DNA from: Thalassia testudinum
Lineage: Eukaryota > Streptophyta > Magnoliopsida > Alismatales > Hydrocharitaceae
Reading direction: 5' to 3'
Length of the DNA stretch: 64,000 nt
Assembly (NCBI GenBank): GCA_037157565.1
Contig: JAZHRO010000036.1
Span: forward strand, 135,834,501 to 135,898,500
A model generated the notes under the pieces. It worked only from the letters and a program-made list of their open reading frames with translations, searched no databases and was not told the DNA's origin. The stretch's first letter is position 1. Each line of letters begins with the position of its first letter. Positions 1 through 12,600 of the stretch are shown here, in pieces. The position numbers were made by a program, and so were the translations under genes.

Positions 1-503
1 TGCAGATGCTTATCTTATAAATTTGTTTATGTTATGCATGTGGATATTTATTATATTTACACAAATGCTTTCATAAGGTTACTTGTTTCTAGTGATATTT
101 TTGCAGAGATGTATCAACTTTGTAGCAGTATGTGTAAATATTAAAATTCAGGAGTATATGTGCGGTGTAAATAGTTTTATAGAGATGGTCATGTAAATAT
201 CTTTGTTTGGCAAAGATGCGGAACTTTAGAAAATAATCTCTTGTAGGTTGGACTAACTTGGGATAACCTCCAACCCACCTTGGGAGAGGTGGAAGAAAGG
301 TAAAGGTGGTATTACAAGTGCTTCATTCAAAATAACAATTGATTTCAGATGTGAAACAATGCATTTATTGATATCGGTATTTCATTTGTTTTTTCCATGT
401 GTTCTATTTAATATTCTTAATTTTCAATAGATTGATCTCTATTTGAGATCTTTATTTGACTTATGTGTGAAATTTTAATTTAACTTTCGTTATGCATTGT
501 TAG
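1..503. other. AT-rich DNA upstream of the hAT remnant
   Basis: I see no gene or clear repeat here. The sequence is AT-rich and leads into the first hAT-like reading frame, so it may be the 5' non-coding part of that transposon. I found no terminal inverted repeat. Confidence 0.4.
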
Positions 504-2481
504 ATGTCAATGATGAAACTCTCTTTATCTCATAATGATGCACATCATGTATCACCTGATTCACCTCGTGAGGAAAATGAAGTTAATAATGAACTCATTA
601 AAATTGTTGAAGTTAATGAAGAATATCAAAAACAAGATTGTGAGGAAATAGATCAGAATATTCAGAGCGGTCCACTTGTTAGGCAAGGAAGAAGGAAAAG
701 ATCAATCGTTTATGAAACATTTTCACATAAGATTATGACAGAAAAGGGTATTACGAAAAAAATGTGAGTAAGAAATAGAAAAGTTTGTCATTCAATCCTC
801 CATCATCAGAAAATGACTACTTAAGCACCATTTCTATGTTATCTTCCAATTTTGATCAATTGAAGGCTCGAGAACTTATTTCAAAGTAGCTGATAGTGCA
901 TGACCATGCATTTAGCATTGTTGAAGAGTTTTTTTCAATACTATGTTGAAGTACTTCAATTGTAATTATGTAAAAGTTTCAAGAGCCACAATCACAAATG
1001 ATTGCATGAAAATTTTTTCATTTTAGGACAATTTGAAGAAGAGTCTTTTGGAAGTTGAAATGATCAGTCTCACATCTGATACTTGAACATCAAATCAAAC
1101 AAGAGAATATATATGTTTAACTGCTCATTATGTTGATTCAAATTGGAAGTTGTAAAAATGCATTCTCAATTTTTATGAACTAGATCCACCGCACATTGGG
1201 ATTGTGATTTCAGATGCTATACTAAGTTGTCTAGTTGAGTGGGGTGTTAACAGTAAAGCAATTAGCATCACTCTAGAAAATGCTAGTAGTAACGATGTAG
1301 TGGTGAGAACAATGATGGATACTTTGAGTGGGTGAGGGTGCTTGTTTTTCATAGAAAGCTTTTTCATGTGAGGTGTTGTGCTCACAATTTAAATCTTATG
1401 GTTCAAGATGGCCTTCTTGCTATTCAAGCTTGCATTTCCAATATTAGAGAAAGCGTGAAGTACATAAAGAAAAGTCCAGCATGTTTGAAAAAATTTGGAG
1501 ACATTGCTAGACAATTAAACATCTCAACTTCTAAAGGCTTGTCCATGGATGTTCCCACTCGATGAAATTCCACCTTTTTCATGTTGGATTCTACAATTTT
1601 TTTTAAATTATTTTTCAAAATTATGCCAGAAGAGATGACAATTACAAATGGTTACCTTTTGAGAAGGAATGGGAGAAAGTAGAAAAAGTTCGTCCTATAT
1701 TAAAGCAAAATTTGGAAGTTACATTAGTTTTTTCTGGTACTTCATTTCCAACATCAAACTTGTTTCTTCCTAAATATGGAAAGTTGCAAAAATTTTGAAG
1801 GAAAATGTTTGATCAAATGATGAGTTCATAAAAGAAATGACCATTTTAATGAAAAAAAGTTTGACAAAAATTGAAAAAATTGCAGTTTGCTAATGTCTAT
1901 TGCTACTATTCTTAATCCTAGATGTAAATTCAAGTCCATTGAGTTCATATTTGAGAGGGTTTATGATTTCATGAATGCTCAGATCAATTGATAAAGTTGA
2001 AAAATGATTTGTCTAGCATTTTGAGTATTACACAAAAAAGGTTCATGTTCGAAGTGAAGTAGCAAAACATTCATATTAATGTGAGGAACCTCTTGATGAT
2101 TTGTCAAGTGAAGCTAAGTTAGACAAATACTTGGATGATGTTGAAAGTGAGCCTTCCGAAATATCAGATTTGGATAGATATTTCAAAGAACCCACATTAA
2201 GATCCAAAAAAGGAGGTCCTTCTTTTGATGTGTTGGATTGATGGAACTCAAATTCCTTAATGTTTCCAATTCTCTCAATTATGGTTAGAGATATATTATC
2301 CATGACAATCACTTCTGTTGCTTTAGAATCTGCATTTAGAGCGGGTGGAAGAGTTCTTATAGATTATAGAAGTTCTCTAGCACCAAAGACTATGGAAGGT
2401 CTAGTATGTGCATTTGATTGGATTCGAGCTAATGTTAACGTTTCACATGTAAGAAACTTAAACTTGAAAGTCATTTTTTGA
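504..2481 (+). pseudogene. hAT-family transposase remnant (BED-finger/RICESLEEPER type)
   Basis: Broken transposase of a hAT DNA transposon, the class that cuts and pastes with an RNase H-like DDE nuclease. Three pieces read in order. 504-767 has the acidic N-terminal part ending in a basic GRRKRS stretch that normally precedes a BED zinc finger; the finger itself is not readable. 1332-1565 carries the core segment with FHVRCCAHNLNLMVQDGL, typical of plant hAT transposases just after the second catalytic region. 2260-2481 carries the C-terminal dimerisation domain, with SVALESAFRAGGRVL and SSLAPKTMEGLVC. Stops and frameshifts separate the pieces, and a domesticated hAT gene would be open across this span, so this is a dead transposon. 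I did not find the 8-bp target duplication or the terminal repeats. Confidence 0.85.
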
Positions 2482-3879
2482 TATTTTTCTTTAAATATAC
2501 ATGTATGTCTTTATATGTTGTGACTTTTTTCTAATGTAAACTCTTGTAGAATAACAACTTCGAAGATGAATGTCTTAAAGTAGGGATTCTAGATTAAGGA
2601 GAGTTTCCCATAAGTGAAGGTTTGTATTTAATTTAATTTCTTATTTTGTAGGCAAGTCTTACATTATTCTTCATTGACGACTTTTTTAACCTTTTTTTTT
2701 ATTTTCATTCTTCAGGAGAATGGTGAACGAGAGCTTGTTGAAAACTTGAAAGGAAACTTCTTTTTTGGCATTATATTTGACATTCTAATTAGAATTTAGA
2801 ACTTTAAACGTGTAGCGTTTTATTTTATGTTGAATCACGTAAACATTTGGTCATGACATGCTATCTTTTTTAGTTATAGATTTTTTTCTTGCTCTAACAC
2901 TAAATGCCATTTTCATATGATGTAAGTTGCCATTTCTTTTGGGAAAATCACAAACCACCATATTTTTGGAAAGTCCACTTAGTTAATTATACCTCAAGAT
3001 TTGCCTTAAATCTTGACTAGTTGAGAAAAAATCGGAGCTTTTGTTAGTAAGGTAGCATCATACATATGTTGATATTCAAATTTCTCCTAACTTCATGCTT
3101 ATGTAATATTTATGAATTTTTATAATTTTTTCATTGCTAACTTTGTTTAATAGAAATCAAACCAAATGAATATTGGAGAAAACACTATTGTTCTTTTATT
3201 TAAGACCATCCCAGGTGATGGAATTGGCTGGCATTTGTTTGCACTACACTCAACCAATTTTATAATTCCAAAAAAGGAAATGACATGCTGGTTATTTATT
3301 TGTTATGTAAAATGTGCTTTATTTCTATTTAGATGAGTAGTCATGGGAATTAATAAAGATAATTGTATTTGTAACCTCTGTCTTGATATATGCTATATCG
3401 ATTTCAGGCACAATCATTAAGGATTTACGGTGGGATTGATTTATGTGGAGTATGAGTATAGTTATATCCATTTCTATTTTCAAATATAGTATATTAATAT
3501 ACATATTATTTTTATTTTTTGCTGTGCAGAGCTCAAATAATTTCATTACTTGGCAATAAGATGAGCACTGGCATTGGGAGGGGAGGTATTCACGTCATTC
3601 CTTGGGACATGTAATAGCTGAATGTTATCATCTTTGCTGAGAAAATTCATCCACCCTACCCTATTTATCTTGGGCTTGATTAGCTTCTTTTTAGTTTCCA
3701 CAATCTTGTCACGTCATGTAGCTTATTTTTTGCCATCTCAAGAAAAAAAAAGTATTTTAAACTAGCAATAAACACGAAATCAATGGTATTGACTAGTGGT
3801 TACAAATCAAATGGGTTGTAATTTTATTTTAGTATTTTCCATTAAAGATAATTATTGAATGAACTATTATGGAATAAAT
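2482..3879. other. AT-rich DNA downstream of the hAT transposase
   Basis: No coding sequence is recognisable. It probably includes the 3' part of the hAT element, but I could not place the element's end. Confidence 0.35.
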
Positions 3880-4115
3880 TATTGGCAAACATATTATCAT
3901 CGAACATATTATTGAACTTAATCGAACATGTTTGTTCAAACGAAGCAAACAAACTAATAACAAGCTGAACTTGAACGTTTGATTTTGTTATCGAACCGAA
4001 CTTGAACATCCGTAATCGACCATTTAACGAATTCGAATTGAACTCGAACATTAAATATTTTATCGAACTTGAACTCGAACAAACCTATGTTGGAGTTCAT
4101 TCGGTTCGATTAACA
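3880..4115. repeat. Imperfect GAAC/GTTC-rich repeat
   Basis: The words TCGAAC, TTGAAC and GAACTCGAAC recur about a dozen times in roughly 235 bp, with GTTCGATT near the right end. It looks like a worn dispersed repeat of unknown class. The short ORF on the minus strand here is a by-product of the repetition. Confidence 0.45.
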
Positions 4116-4499
4116 TTTCTAGAGAGGATAGTGTAGTGAGTGAAAAAAACGAACACAAAAAAAAAAAAAGCAAAACGGCAGGCCATCAAAGAATTAAAAA
4201 AAGAACAAAAACCCTCCGGTAGCTGCTGCACAGGCAATCTATAGATATGTAGATGGGAGATCAGCAACAACTCGAGAAGAGATTACACGTGACATCGCAT
4301 TCCTCTCCCCAAAAGAGGGTACATGATATCGAAATAATTTCCATGGATGAGGGCATCATCATAAAAGGAATCCATGTAGTGAATGTCAGCAGGGCGTCGT
4401 CGACGTAGTCGATCTGATGCCCAAGTCAGCAAGCACTTAATAGTTACGATTGCCAGACTTTGATGAATATGCCAGAGGATAGCCGCTTAGGAACCACCG

Positions 4500-4859
4500 T
4501 TAATGCTGCCATCCGGATTTAGAACTTTGTGGTTTCCATTCTTCTGAGTGTTGCCATTCATCTATATTCTTGTTATTTGAAATCAAATTGAGAAGCATAA
4601 GTAAAGTAATTGGCAACAATATATTTAAGTCCATGCTTGGGATATTGAGAAAAAATACTACATCTAAAATGTCAAAAGAGTGTTTTGCAACTAGCATTAC
4701 ATCCAGATCATGCAGAGACGATGACCTATAAGAGCCAATTTCTGTGTGGAAGATCTTCCAGAAATAAGCTTCTCCACTGAGGATTATGTATTCCATGGTT
4801 GGGGTACAAGCTCCCAGCAATAATGTCCAAGCAATGGAGTCTTTTGCCGCGTCAACCAT
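4500..4859 (-). pseudogene. Unidentified exon-like ORF, possibly a host gene fragment
   Basis: A 119-codon minus-strand frame beginning MVDAAKDSIAWTLLLGAC. A pyrimidine-rich stretch ending in TTTTCAG lies directly before the first codon on the coding strand, as at a splice acceptor, so this could be an internal or last exon and the ATG need not be the start. WTLLLGAC faintly resembles the end of a pentatricopeptide repeat, but the downstream residues do not confirm that family. The second half is rich in I, L and N and may be intron or random sequence. It is the one stretch in the left part of the window that does not look like a transposon. The function is unknown. Confidence 0.25.
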
Positions 4860-5039
4860 CTGAAAATTTCAACCACTAAGATCATCACTTACAACTAAAA
4901 TAACATCTCCTTAGATATCCATAGTAGGATTTGAAAATGCTAAGGTGCAGTTGACAGGAAAAATGTCATACCTGAAGCTAAAGCCCTTAAATATTACGTC
5001 ACAATAGGAAAGTATAACTGCTCTAACAACAAATAAAGG

Positions 5040-5526
5040 AACAACCGCAGGATGCTCTACGAAGGGAGTGAGATGTAAAATTATTTTACTCTAGCTCTAA
5101 TGGAGCATCCTGGGTATGGGACCAGCTCGTAGAGCTTTGGAAGGGGTAAGAGAAGAAGAGAAGGGATGAAGAAAAAGTGGAGGGCGTAGGGGCTTTACGT
5201 AGTTGAGGTACAAGGGCAAAAAGGATATTTTATCTTTGAAAAATTAACTCTACTGCCTTAAGTGACACATGCACACGTCGTTGTAGACAAGTGTCGGTGA
5301 AGATGCGTGTGCAACGTCGCCTACACGATGAAGATCTGATGCACATTGTTGCGCCACGTCGTAGCCTTTCTACTTCAAGCATTAAGCAGTTTGGCGCAAC
5401 CTCGACCGTCCAATCAAGATTAGATGCCCACGATCGCACCGCTGCCGCTTCATCTTCATACATTATGACGTGACGTGGCCACCCTCCGAGCCGCTGGATC
5501 AAGATCGAAGGGTCGAGATCGCATGT
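5040..5526 (-). repeat. B1 3' LTR, left part (truncated)
   Basis: Matches 18650-19130 of the 5' LTR nearly throughout. It is missing about 500 bp at the LTR 3' end and is split from its other part by solo LTR A1. The short ORFs here are in LTR sequence and are not genes. Confidence 0.8.
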
Positions 5527-8341
5527 TGTTAACGTGGCTTGATCGTGTTTTAACAGTAATTACATCGTAGTATAGGTGACTAAGCATTGTCAACAAATAC
5601 AAATTTATTACTCGAAAACCTAAGTATTCGAGGTCGAACACAGGGAGCAATTGGAATTTATTACTAATCTCAATAATGTAATTGAACACTTAATTACTCA
5701 AAACTTAATTCAAAATATATATGCATGAGTTTAAAATTTAATTGTGGCAAAAATAAGGAATTTGGACGTCTGATCATGGGATTAGACATCTTAAAAAGAT
5801 GTTTTCTCCTATCTTGTTCTTATTTCTTCTTCTTCTGACTTCTGATTTTCTTCCTTTCTTCTTTGTGCTTCTTCTTCCTTGTTTCTTCTCTGCAGTTCTC
5901 TTGCATTGCTTATTTCTTCTTATTTTCCTCTGTCTTCTGCCTTGCCTCTCTTCTGTAGTTTCTTTCTCCTTTTCTCTGCGGGTCTTCTTTCTTCCTTGGC
6001 TCTGCTTTCTCTTCTTCTTCTGCTTGTCTTTCCTTTTCTTTATTTCTTCTTCAGTTCCTTTTCTCTTTGGCTTCGCCCCTTCCCTCTACCTCGCCTTTCC
6101 TTCTCTTTCTGCAAAGCTTCCTTCCTTCTTCTGCTTCTCCTTCGCTTGCAGCAGCTAAGTCCCTGCTTCCTTCTTCAGTTCCTTCCCTACACAAACCAAA
6201 GAGAGCAAAACCTATCCCTCTACCCACACCCGCATCTCTCTCTCTGTATATCACTCTTCAACATGCTCTCCCAGAGCTGGGTAATCAGGTCGGGTCATGC
6301 GCCCGAGTCCAGGCACACCGGCGTGGGTGTGGTGTGCGAGGAGTGCTCAGGAGGGTATTGGGTTGGGTCGCCAAATCCGCGTGATGAGCTCACGGACGAG
6401 GCGCGTGTATAGGTGAGGGACCTCACCCCATGTGTTCTCAGAGGCAACCAGTCGATAGCACAAAATCAATATAAAGTACTTACACGCCTTGTAACTTACC
6501 GAGGTGGGACTAATGCTCACCGCTCTTTCTCGCGCGCCTGCAGTAGACCGTTCTCCAATTGCAGCACTGTAGGTCTCTCGGTGCCACTTTCTGGAACAGA
6601 TGACTTCGCGATGCCTCCCCAAGTCTGCTGGACATGGAATCCTGGAGCACTACATCTTGGGACGAGCTTGTAACCTCCTCGAGCCATCGCTAATGGCAGC
6701 TGGAGCTCGAACCCTGCCTGACACAAAAAGGGCCTTGCGGCTCAATTAGACCATAGGAGCACCTTCGCCGTGTCACGGCGAAGGTGAGGCAGTAGGTGGC
6801 AAGCTGCGGAGCAGCCTAGGCGTGCGTGCCTAAGTCGCTCTGTGGTTGGACTGATGGGTTTGGTCGGGGGGCAGTTGTGGCGGTGTAGGCGGCCTGTGGA
6901 TGAGCGGAGGATATTCAGTGGAGTATGGCGGAGGTTATGTGGTGGTTGGCAAGACGTGTGGGGCTGCGGAGTGACGGAGGTGTCTCGCCGGAGGGTGGCC
7001 GGAGATGAAGATGGTGGTGGACAGCGGTGGTCGAGGAGCGTTTGGTGAAATAGGATGAGGGAAATGAAAGAGGGGATAGAGACGTACAGTTCTAACCTAA
7101 CTAAGTGGATGAAGGGGGCGAGAGGGCGGCTAGCAGTACCTACTGTCGCCGGAGAAGAAAGCGTCCAGTGGTGGAAGACGGCGACGACGATGGTGCTAGG
7201 GAAGCGCGCGTGGGTGTTGTACGACGCGGAGGAGGATGAGGAGGATGGCTCTGCCACTGGTTTTGTGGCAGAGCAACGAGGAAGAGGAGGGGGGCTCGCC
7301 GGAGCTCGCTGGACCCCTTGGTCGGAGGAGAAGAAGAGGAAATCGAGGTGGAATTCCGGCCAAGTCAAACTGAGGAGGTGTGGTCGGAGTTGGGGGTCAA
7401 TTTATAGGTGCTGGCCGAGCTTCTGGTGCGTGGAGGGCAAGCCTTCTGCCACCGACGTCTCGCTGGAGGAGGAAGGTAGTTGGGATTCCAAATCTCTCGT
7501 GCGTTCGCACGAGAGATTGGATAGAAATCACAGATTGTGATTGGACTCAGATGGAAGGGGATTCCTTAGAGAATCTCCCTTCCAAATCTGGGAGGAGATC
7601 TTTGAAGGATCGGGGAGTATTCTCCCTCCCTTCCTCGCAGGAGAAGGATTCCTCCCAATTAATGGTAGAGGGACCTGTTTGTAAGAGTGGCGAGGAAGCT
7701 AGGGGGGTTTGTGCAATGGCTTTCAAAAGATAGGGACCAAAATGTAATTAGGTGTACTAATTTGCAAACTAGGTCAAGATGACCTCAACTTAGGTCCAAA
7801 TTTTGGTAAAAACCTAATTTGGACCTAAGGAATCCAATGGTAAAGTTGGATTTTAGGTTTGACCACGTATGACTAGACATTTTACGTAAAAACCCAAATT
7901 AGGTCAATTGATGAGCTAGGACCCTAATCTAGGTCAAACTAGGTTATGGAGGCCAAATTGAATGTTCTAAACCCTAGGGGATATTTTTTCATGAATTTTA
8001 GAGGGTTTACTTGATTTTTATCATAACTGGAACCTTGTTGAATTAAGTGGGTCTGTTTTAGGGTTACAAGATGTCATTTAATTCCTGATTTGCACATAAA
8101 CCCATTTCTGATTAAACCAACCCAATTTTATCTTATTTAGACCATTTGACCTATGTTTTGCCTCTGAGAAATCACGTTTATGTACTGCAATGGTAAAATT
8201 ACAATTTTAACCTTTATTTCATATTTTCCTCTCAGAACACTTATTCCTTCAATTAAGCACTCTTCTAAGTTATGTAGGAGCTTTTATTCTCTTTATTAGG
8301 TCAAAATGAGCTAGTTATAGCTCATGATGAGGCTCTCATCA
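5527..8341 (-). mobile_element. Solo LTR A1 (family A), inserted in the B1 LTR
   Basis: A 2.8 kb family A LTR on the minus strand. It starts at 8341 with TGATGAGAGCCTCATCA (7-bp paired arms) and ends with TTAACA at 5527. The family's conserved LTR-end block is at about 5628-5649. The paralogous B1 LTR at 19100-19160 is uninterrupted and gives the empty site. The flanking 5-mers CATGT (5522-5526) and CGCGC (8342-8346) align to the same position and differ only by C/T and G/A changes, as expected of a target duplication decayed by methyl-C deamination. There is no internal coding region, so it is a solo LTR. The Phe/Ser/Leu-rich frames at 5800-6400 translate a pyrimidine-rich LTR tract. Confidence 0.85.
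7401..7518 (-). promoter_or_regulatory. A1 LTR promoter: TATA box with upstream hairpin
   Basis: On the minus strand, CTATAAA (7401-7407) lies about 85 bp downstream of a perfect 13-bp inverted repeat, AATCTCTCGTGCG at 7491-7503 and its complement at 7506-7518, with a 2-nt loop. The same arrangement occurs in the other family A LTRs. Confidence 0.6.
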
Positions 8342-9269
8342 CGCGCCCACCCGCGCTTCAGATTGTGCCTCAGCGTCAGATCGTGTGTCCACTGGGGCAT
8401 CAGATCGTGCATGGGTGTGCTCGCTGATCCACGTTGCCACGTAACTGCTTATGGTGCCGCATGATCACCATCCAAAGGGAGAATTTCTCCATGCCCACCC
8501 TCGCAGTTGATTTAAGACGCAGCGCATTTCAAATGCGCGATGCTTTCTTCCTGTAAAGTGCTCGCCTGCTGCGCTATGCCTTCGATTTGGTCACGTTTAT
8601 GTTTTAACACTCATGCGCCCTCAGCTGTTGGATGAATATCCAATGGCTGAGATGCGTTGAGCATTTAACTTCAGTTGATGCCCAGGGGTGAGAAGAGCAA
8701 TGTGGCTGCATCTCGACAGTTGGATCTCAATCCAACAGTCGAGATCTTATGGCGTGGGTGAAGGAGGAAGAGGCTAGGTAGCTGTGGGCGGCTTGGATGG
8801 TGCTACGTGATGCCATTTGGGTTGTCCATCTTCTATTGCTCATAGGTGGTGCCACGGATGTCTGATTGGATCAATTTTCCCACCATTGGGCTACGATCGT
8901 TGATCCGAACCTATCCGTGCAGTTGGATTTGTTGTTTGAGGTATGAATTTGCACCACCTTGCCCCTTGACCTCTGATCTTCCTTGGACTGCATTTGATGC
9001 TACAGAAGTCCGATCAGGGAAATCTTAAAGTCATTGAACTTTGATCGTCGCCCTGATCAGATCTGTATGGTTGGATCTTCAATCCGAGGCCTCGATCAAT
9101 ACTATCTTATCCCCTGACCAAGAAAAGGGAAAATTAACTTGTAATTTGTACAAACTAATCTAAATGCATGATGATGCATGTTATGCAGTATTTATAATGC
9201 ATAATGCTTCTGTAGACCTAGGAACATGCTTAAATAGACATTTTAGGCCAATTAGATGTGTGCACATCA
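8342..9269 (-). repeat. B1 3' LTR, right part
   Basis: Continues the LTR after the A1 insertion and aligns with 19140-20031. The LTR start on the minus strand is TGATGTGCACACATC (9255-9269), an inverted repeat GATGTG/CACATC. Confidence 0.8.
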
Positions 9270-9290
9270 CAGCCTCATTCCTATCTTTTG
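9270..9290 (-). other. B1 polypurine tract
   Basis: On the minus strand GACTAGCAAAAGATAGG runs into a purine-rich stretch that abuts the LTR start. It aligns with GACTAGCAAAAGCTAGG plus the PPT of element A2 at 27302-27325. Confidence 0.6.
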
Positions 9291-9611
9291 CTAGTCTCTA
9301 GAAAAACTAAATGCTATTTATAAAAGAATTAGAATCAAATTAGTAGGGCAATATTTATTTCTCAACACTAAGAAATTTCTACAAAAGACTTGAACTACAA
9401 AGACTCAACAGTGCTCGGGTGTCTGCCAAAATGCAGGCCACCTAAGCCCTAGCCTTATTCAACAGCAAAACCATCTTTTGCTTTTTCTTTTTTTCTAATT
9501 TTTTGGATTTTTGAGTTTAGAGTTTCAGGGTAACTTTCTACGACTACTCAACCCACCCAGGACTCGACAAGAACTCTAAGTGCTAAGCATCTTTTTATGT
9601 GAAGTGATAGA
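9291..9611 (-). other. B1 interior, 3' non-coding part
   Basis: Non-coding sequence between the polypurine tract and the C insertion. It resumes after 14747. I see no genes. Confidence 0.5.
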
Positions 9612-12600
9612 TGATGAGTTGTGACTCATCATAGCTAAATCGCCTAAGTTAAGCTAGAAACTAGGTTAAATAATATCAAATTAACACATAAAAAGGGTTA
9701 AGTGTGGGAATTAGAGAAAAAGACCTAAAATATTAATTCTGTGTTAAAAATGCATAATTAGGTCATTAAATGAGATATTTAATTAAAGAATGTTACATGG
9801 CGATCCAAGTTTAAATTGAACACACAAATGAGTTTAAAAGTTCAAATCAAAAGTGTAATTAACTTCTTAAATGTTCAATTAAGCTTCTATAAAAAATTGG
9901 ATGCATTTGGACATCATTAGGGCCTTGCAATTAAAGATTTACATTTAAGTCCTTAGTATATTACATTTTATTCATTAGAAAACCTCTAGGACCTATTTGT
10001 AGACTGCAGGGACCTCTCTGCAAGTCTAAAAGGACTGTTCTATTATACTTTTTAACCACTTATGGGCTTTCCTGCAATCTTTCTACCCCTTTGCAGAGGG
10101 GTGTACCCTGCAAAATCACCAAAAGAACCCTAGCCACCTACACCCACGTGAGTACTGTTCGTGCACATGAACTTGCGACATCTCAGTCGTCGATCCTCTA
10201 CACTCGATTTGATCTGTGGCTTAACTTGATTAGAAGCTTCGCGTGACTCCATGCGTGCGACCACCACGTCACATAAATCCCATCCTACGACTACTTTTTG
10301 ATATTATCTCGTGCGCGCTCCTCTCCTCAAATCGAGACCACCCACACCCTTAGCGCCTAATTTCACCTGCACCTCCACTGATCGCGTGCGCGCCATCGAC
10401 CTCCTCTCCTACTTCCTTGAGGCCGATCCCTTCATTCTCTCTAGCTCCCCTAACCCTTTCAATCGCCACATCAGTGACAGTGGTGTGGTTTTTCACCTAA
10501 CTTTCCTCCTCGCCGCTAGGGATGACGTACGCTTGAGGACGACCCTGAAGCTTCACTAGAGAACTTTCACTCGCTAGTGATCCCCCTCCTTTCTTCCTCT
10601 CCATCCATCGGGTGGAGATCTAAAGGTCCCATTCTTCCTGTTAGATTAGGTTTATTGTTTTGATTAGATTAGCTGTAGTGTAGTTAGATAGATTAGCAGT
10701 AGAATTTAGCTGTAGATTAGAGTTGATCTGTGATGAGTTATTGTAGTTTAGCCTAGTAGTTATAGCATAGATTTGCCCAATTTCACCTCCTCTGATCACT
10801 TTAGATCAGAGGGGACGAATTCACCCACACACTGATCATGTTTTGCTCCCTCTACATGTGTCCATTTTTGCTTCTGATTTCCTCGCAATTTTATTCGCAA
10901 TCCACCTATACATTTGGTGTCAAATCCCCATCTCTTTGCTTTTAAGCTTTGAGATGAGGATTTGCACTCAAATCCACTTAGGGGTCTCCCACTCACTTCA
11001 TTTTGTTCACAAAGACCCCTGATCTAAGTTTAAAATGGAATCGGTTTGCTTGATTTACTTTGAATTTGAATTTAACACAAGATCATAAGATTTTGAATCA
11101 ATTGAGTTTTGAATGATTTTGATCAAGCAAATTGAGATATTTTCGTGTAGTTTAGCTCATGGCTGTGAATCTGAGACCGTCAAATTCTCCTCAGATGAGC
11201 CATGATCAAATTTGCTCTTGATGAGATTTTCATGGGCTTGAATGCATTATAGAGCCAAGGAAGGTCAACTATGTTGATTGGAGGCTCTACCCAAAATTCT
11301 ACTACTATTTTCTGAGAATCTAATTTTCACCTAAGGGATTTTCAGTATCCCTTAAGGTTTTCAACACTTTGGGATTCAAATTGAACTTATTAGGCTGATT
11401 CCAACACTTTCTACATGCTGTCTATAGCATTAGAAGGTGTTAGACCAGCTATTTTTCTGATCTGATTTGAAATGAGAATGTTGACAAGGGTTTTTTCCTT
11501 CAGAGTTTAACATCTGAGAGAGGTTTTTATGTGATTTTTAGTCCTTGTCAGACTCTTTAGAGGTTTCTGTGTGCTTTGAATCCCAGCTAATTACATCAAA
11601 GTGCTACTTTAGCAGCTACATTTCTTTAAGAGTTTTGACTCCAAATTTGATGAAAATCATGATCTGAATTTCAATATGAAGTATCCCGGACTAGACTGTA
11701 TCAAGTCTGATATGGGATAATTCATACTGATTTTAGGTCTGATCTGCCAATTTGTGAGTCCAGATCTACTGCAGATGATTTCTCTGAACTTTGGAAACTG
11801 CAGTGAGGACCTAAGCTAAGTTAAGACGTCTGGGCTTTGCCTAGAACTTCTGGAAATGTTCTGCAGTTGCTGCTGCAGTTGCTGTCTGCTGCTATTTGCT
11901 GCAGATGGTGGCTGTTGCTACAGCTGGATGCTTGCTGTTGTAGCTGTTGTATGTTGGATTTTCTGAACAGCCGGCTGTTTGGTCTGGAATGTTAGGGCAG
12001 TAGGTTGATTACTAAAGGAGATGTATAGCTGACCTGTTTTAATTATGTTGTACATATTATGTGCAAGCTTTCATGCATAGTTAAATGTCTTTAGATCCAA
12101 TTTGATTGCTTGTATTTTGTCATAGAATTCCATTGTCAACTAAGGATTTTTACCTAACTATCCAAATTAGAAATACTTGAAATGTTAGTTGAATTTTATG
12201 CTTAAATATTCTTACTCTTTCCATATCTTTTGTTGAGCATATTTGAGGCAGTTCACTGCTTGTCATCACTTAGAATATTCTTTAAAGGCCTAGAATGTGC
12301 TAACTTTGTAAATGAATAAAAACTTTATAAAAAATCTAAAAAAATAAAATAAACCTGTCTTGGTGAAGATCAGGTATATTTTTAAATGTATACCAAGTTT
12401 CATGGTATTCTGAATCTTCGACTTGGTAGAACATACCAGCCGACGGTTTAGTATTCCATGGAATTTAATAAAAGAACTCAAGTATAAAAACACCAAAAAC
12501 ATCTCCATTCTTCTCATCCCTCTCTTTCTTTCTCACCTCCTACCTGTATAAAACTCACGAAACCCATGTAAAGCGAAAAAAACCTAAAAATACCTAAAAA

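Noticed and set aside
5799..6412. Overlapping plus-strand ORFs rich in Phe, Leu and Ser
   Set aside because: They translate a pyrimidine-rich tract (TTCTTCTTCC) in the A1 LTR, which is transcribed in the other direction. The matching purine tract in A2, A4 and A5 gives Lys/Glu-rich frames.
6742..7540. 208-codon and 161-codon ORFs on opposite strands
   Set aside because: GC-rich part of the A1 LTR. The frame is not kept in A2, A4 or A5, and no protein motif is visible.
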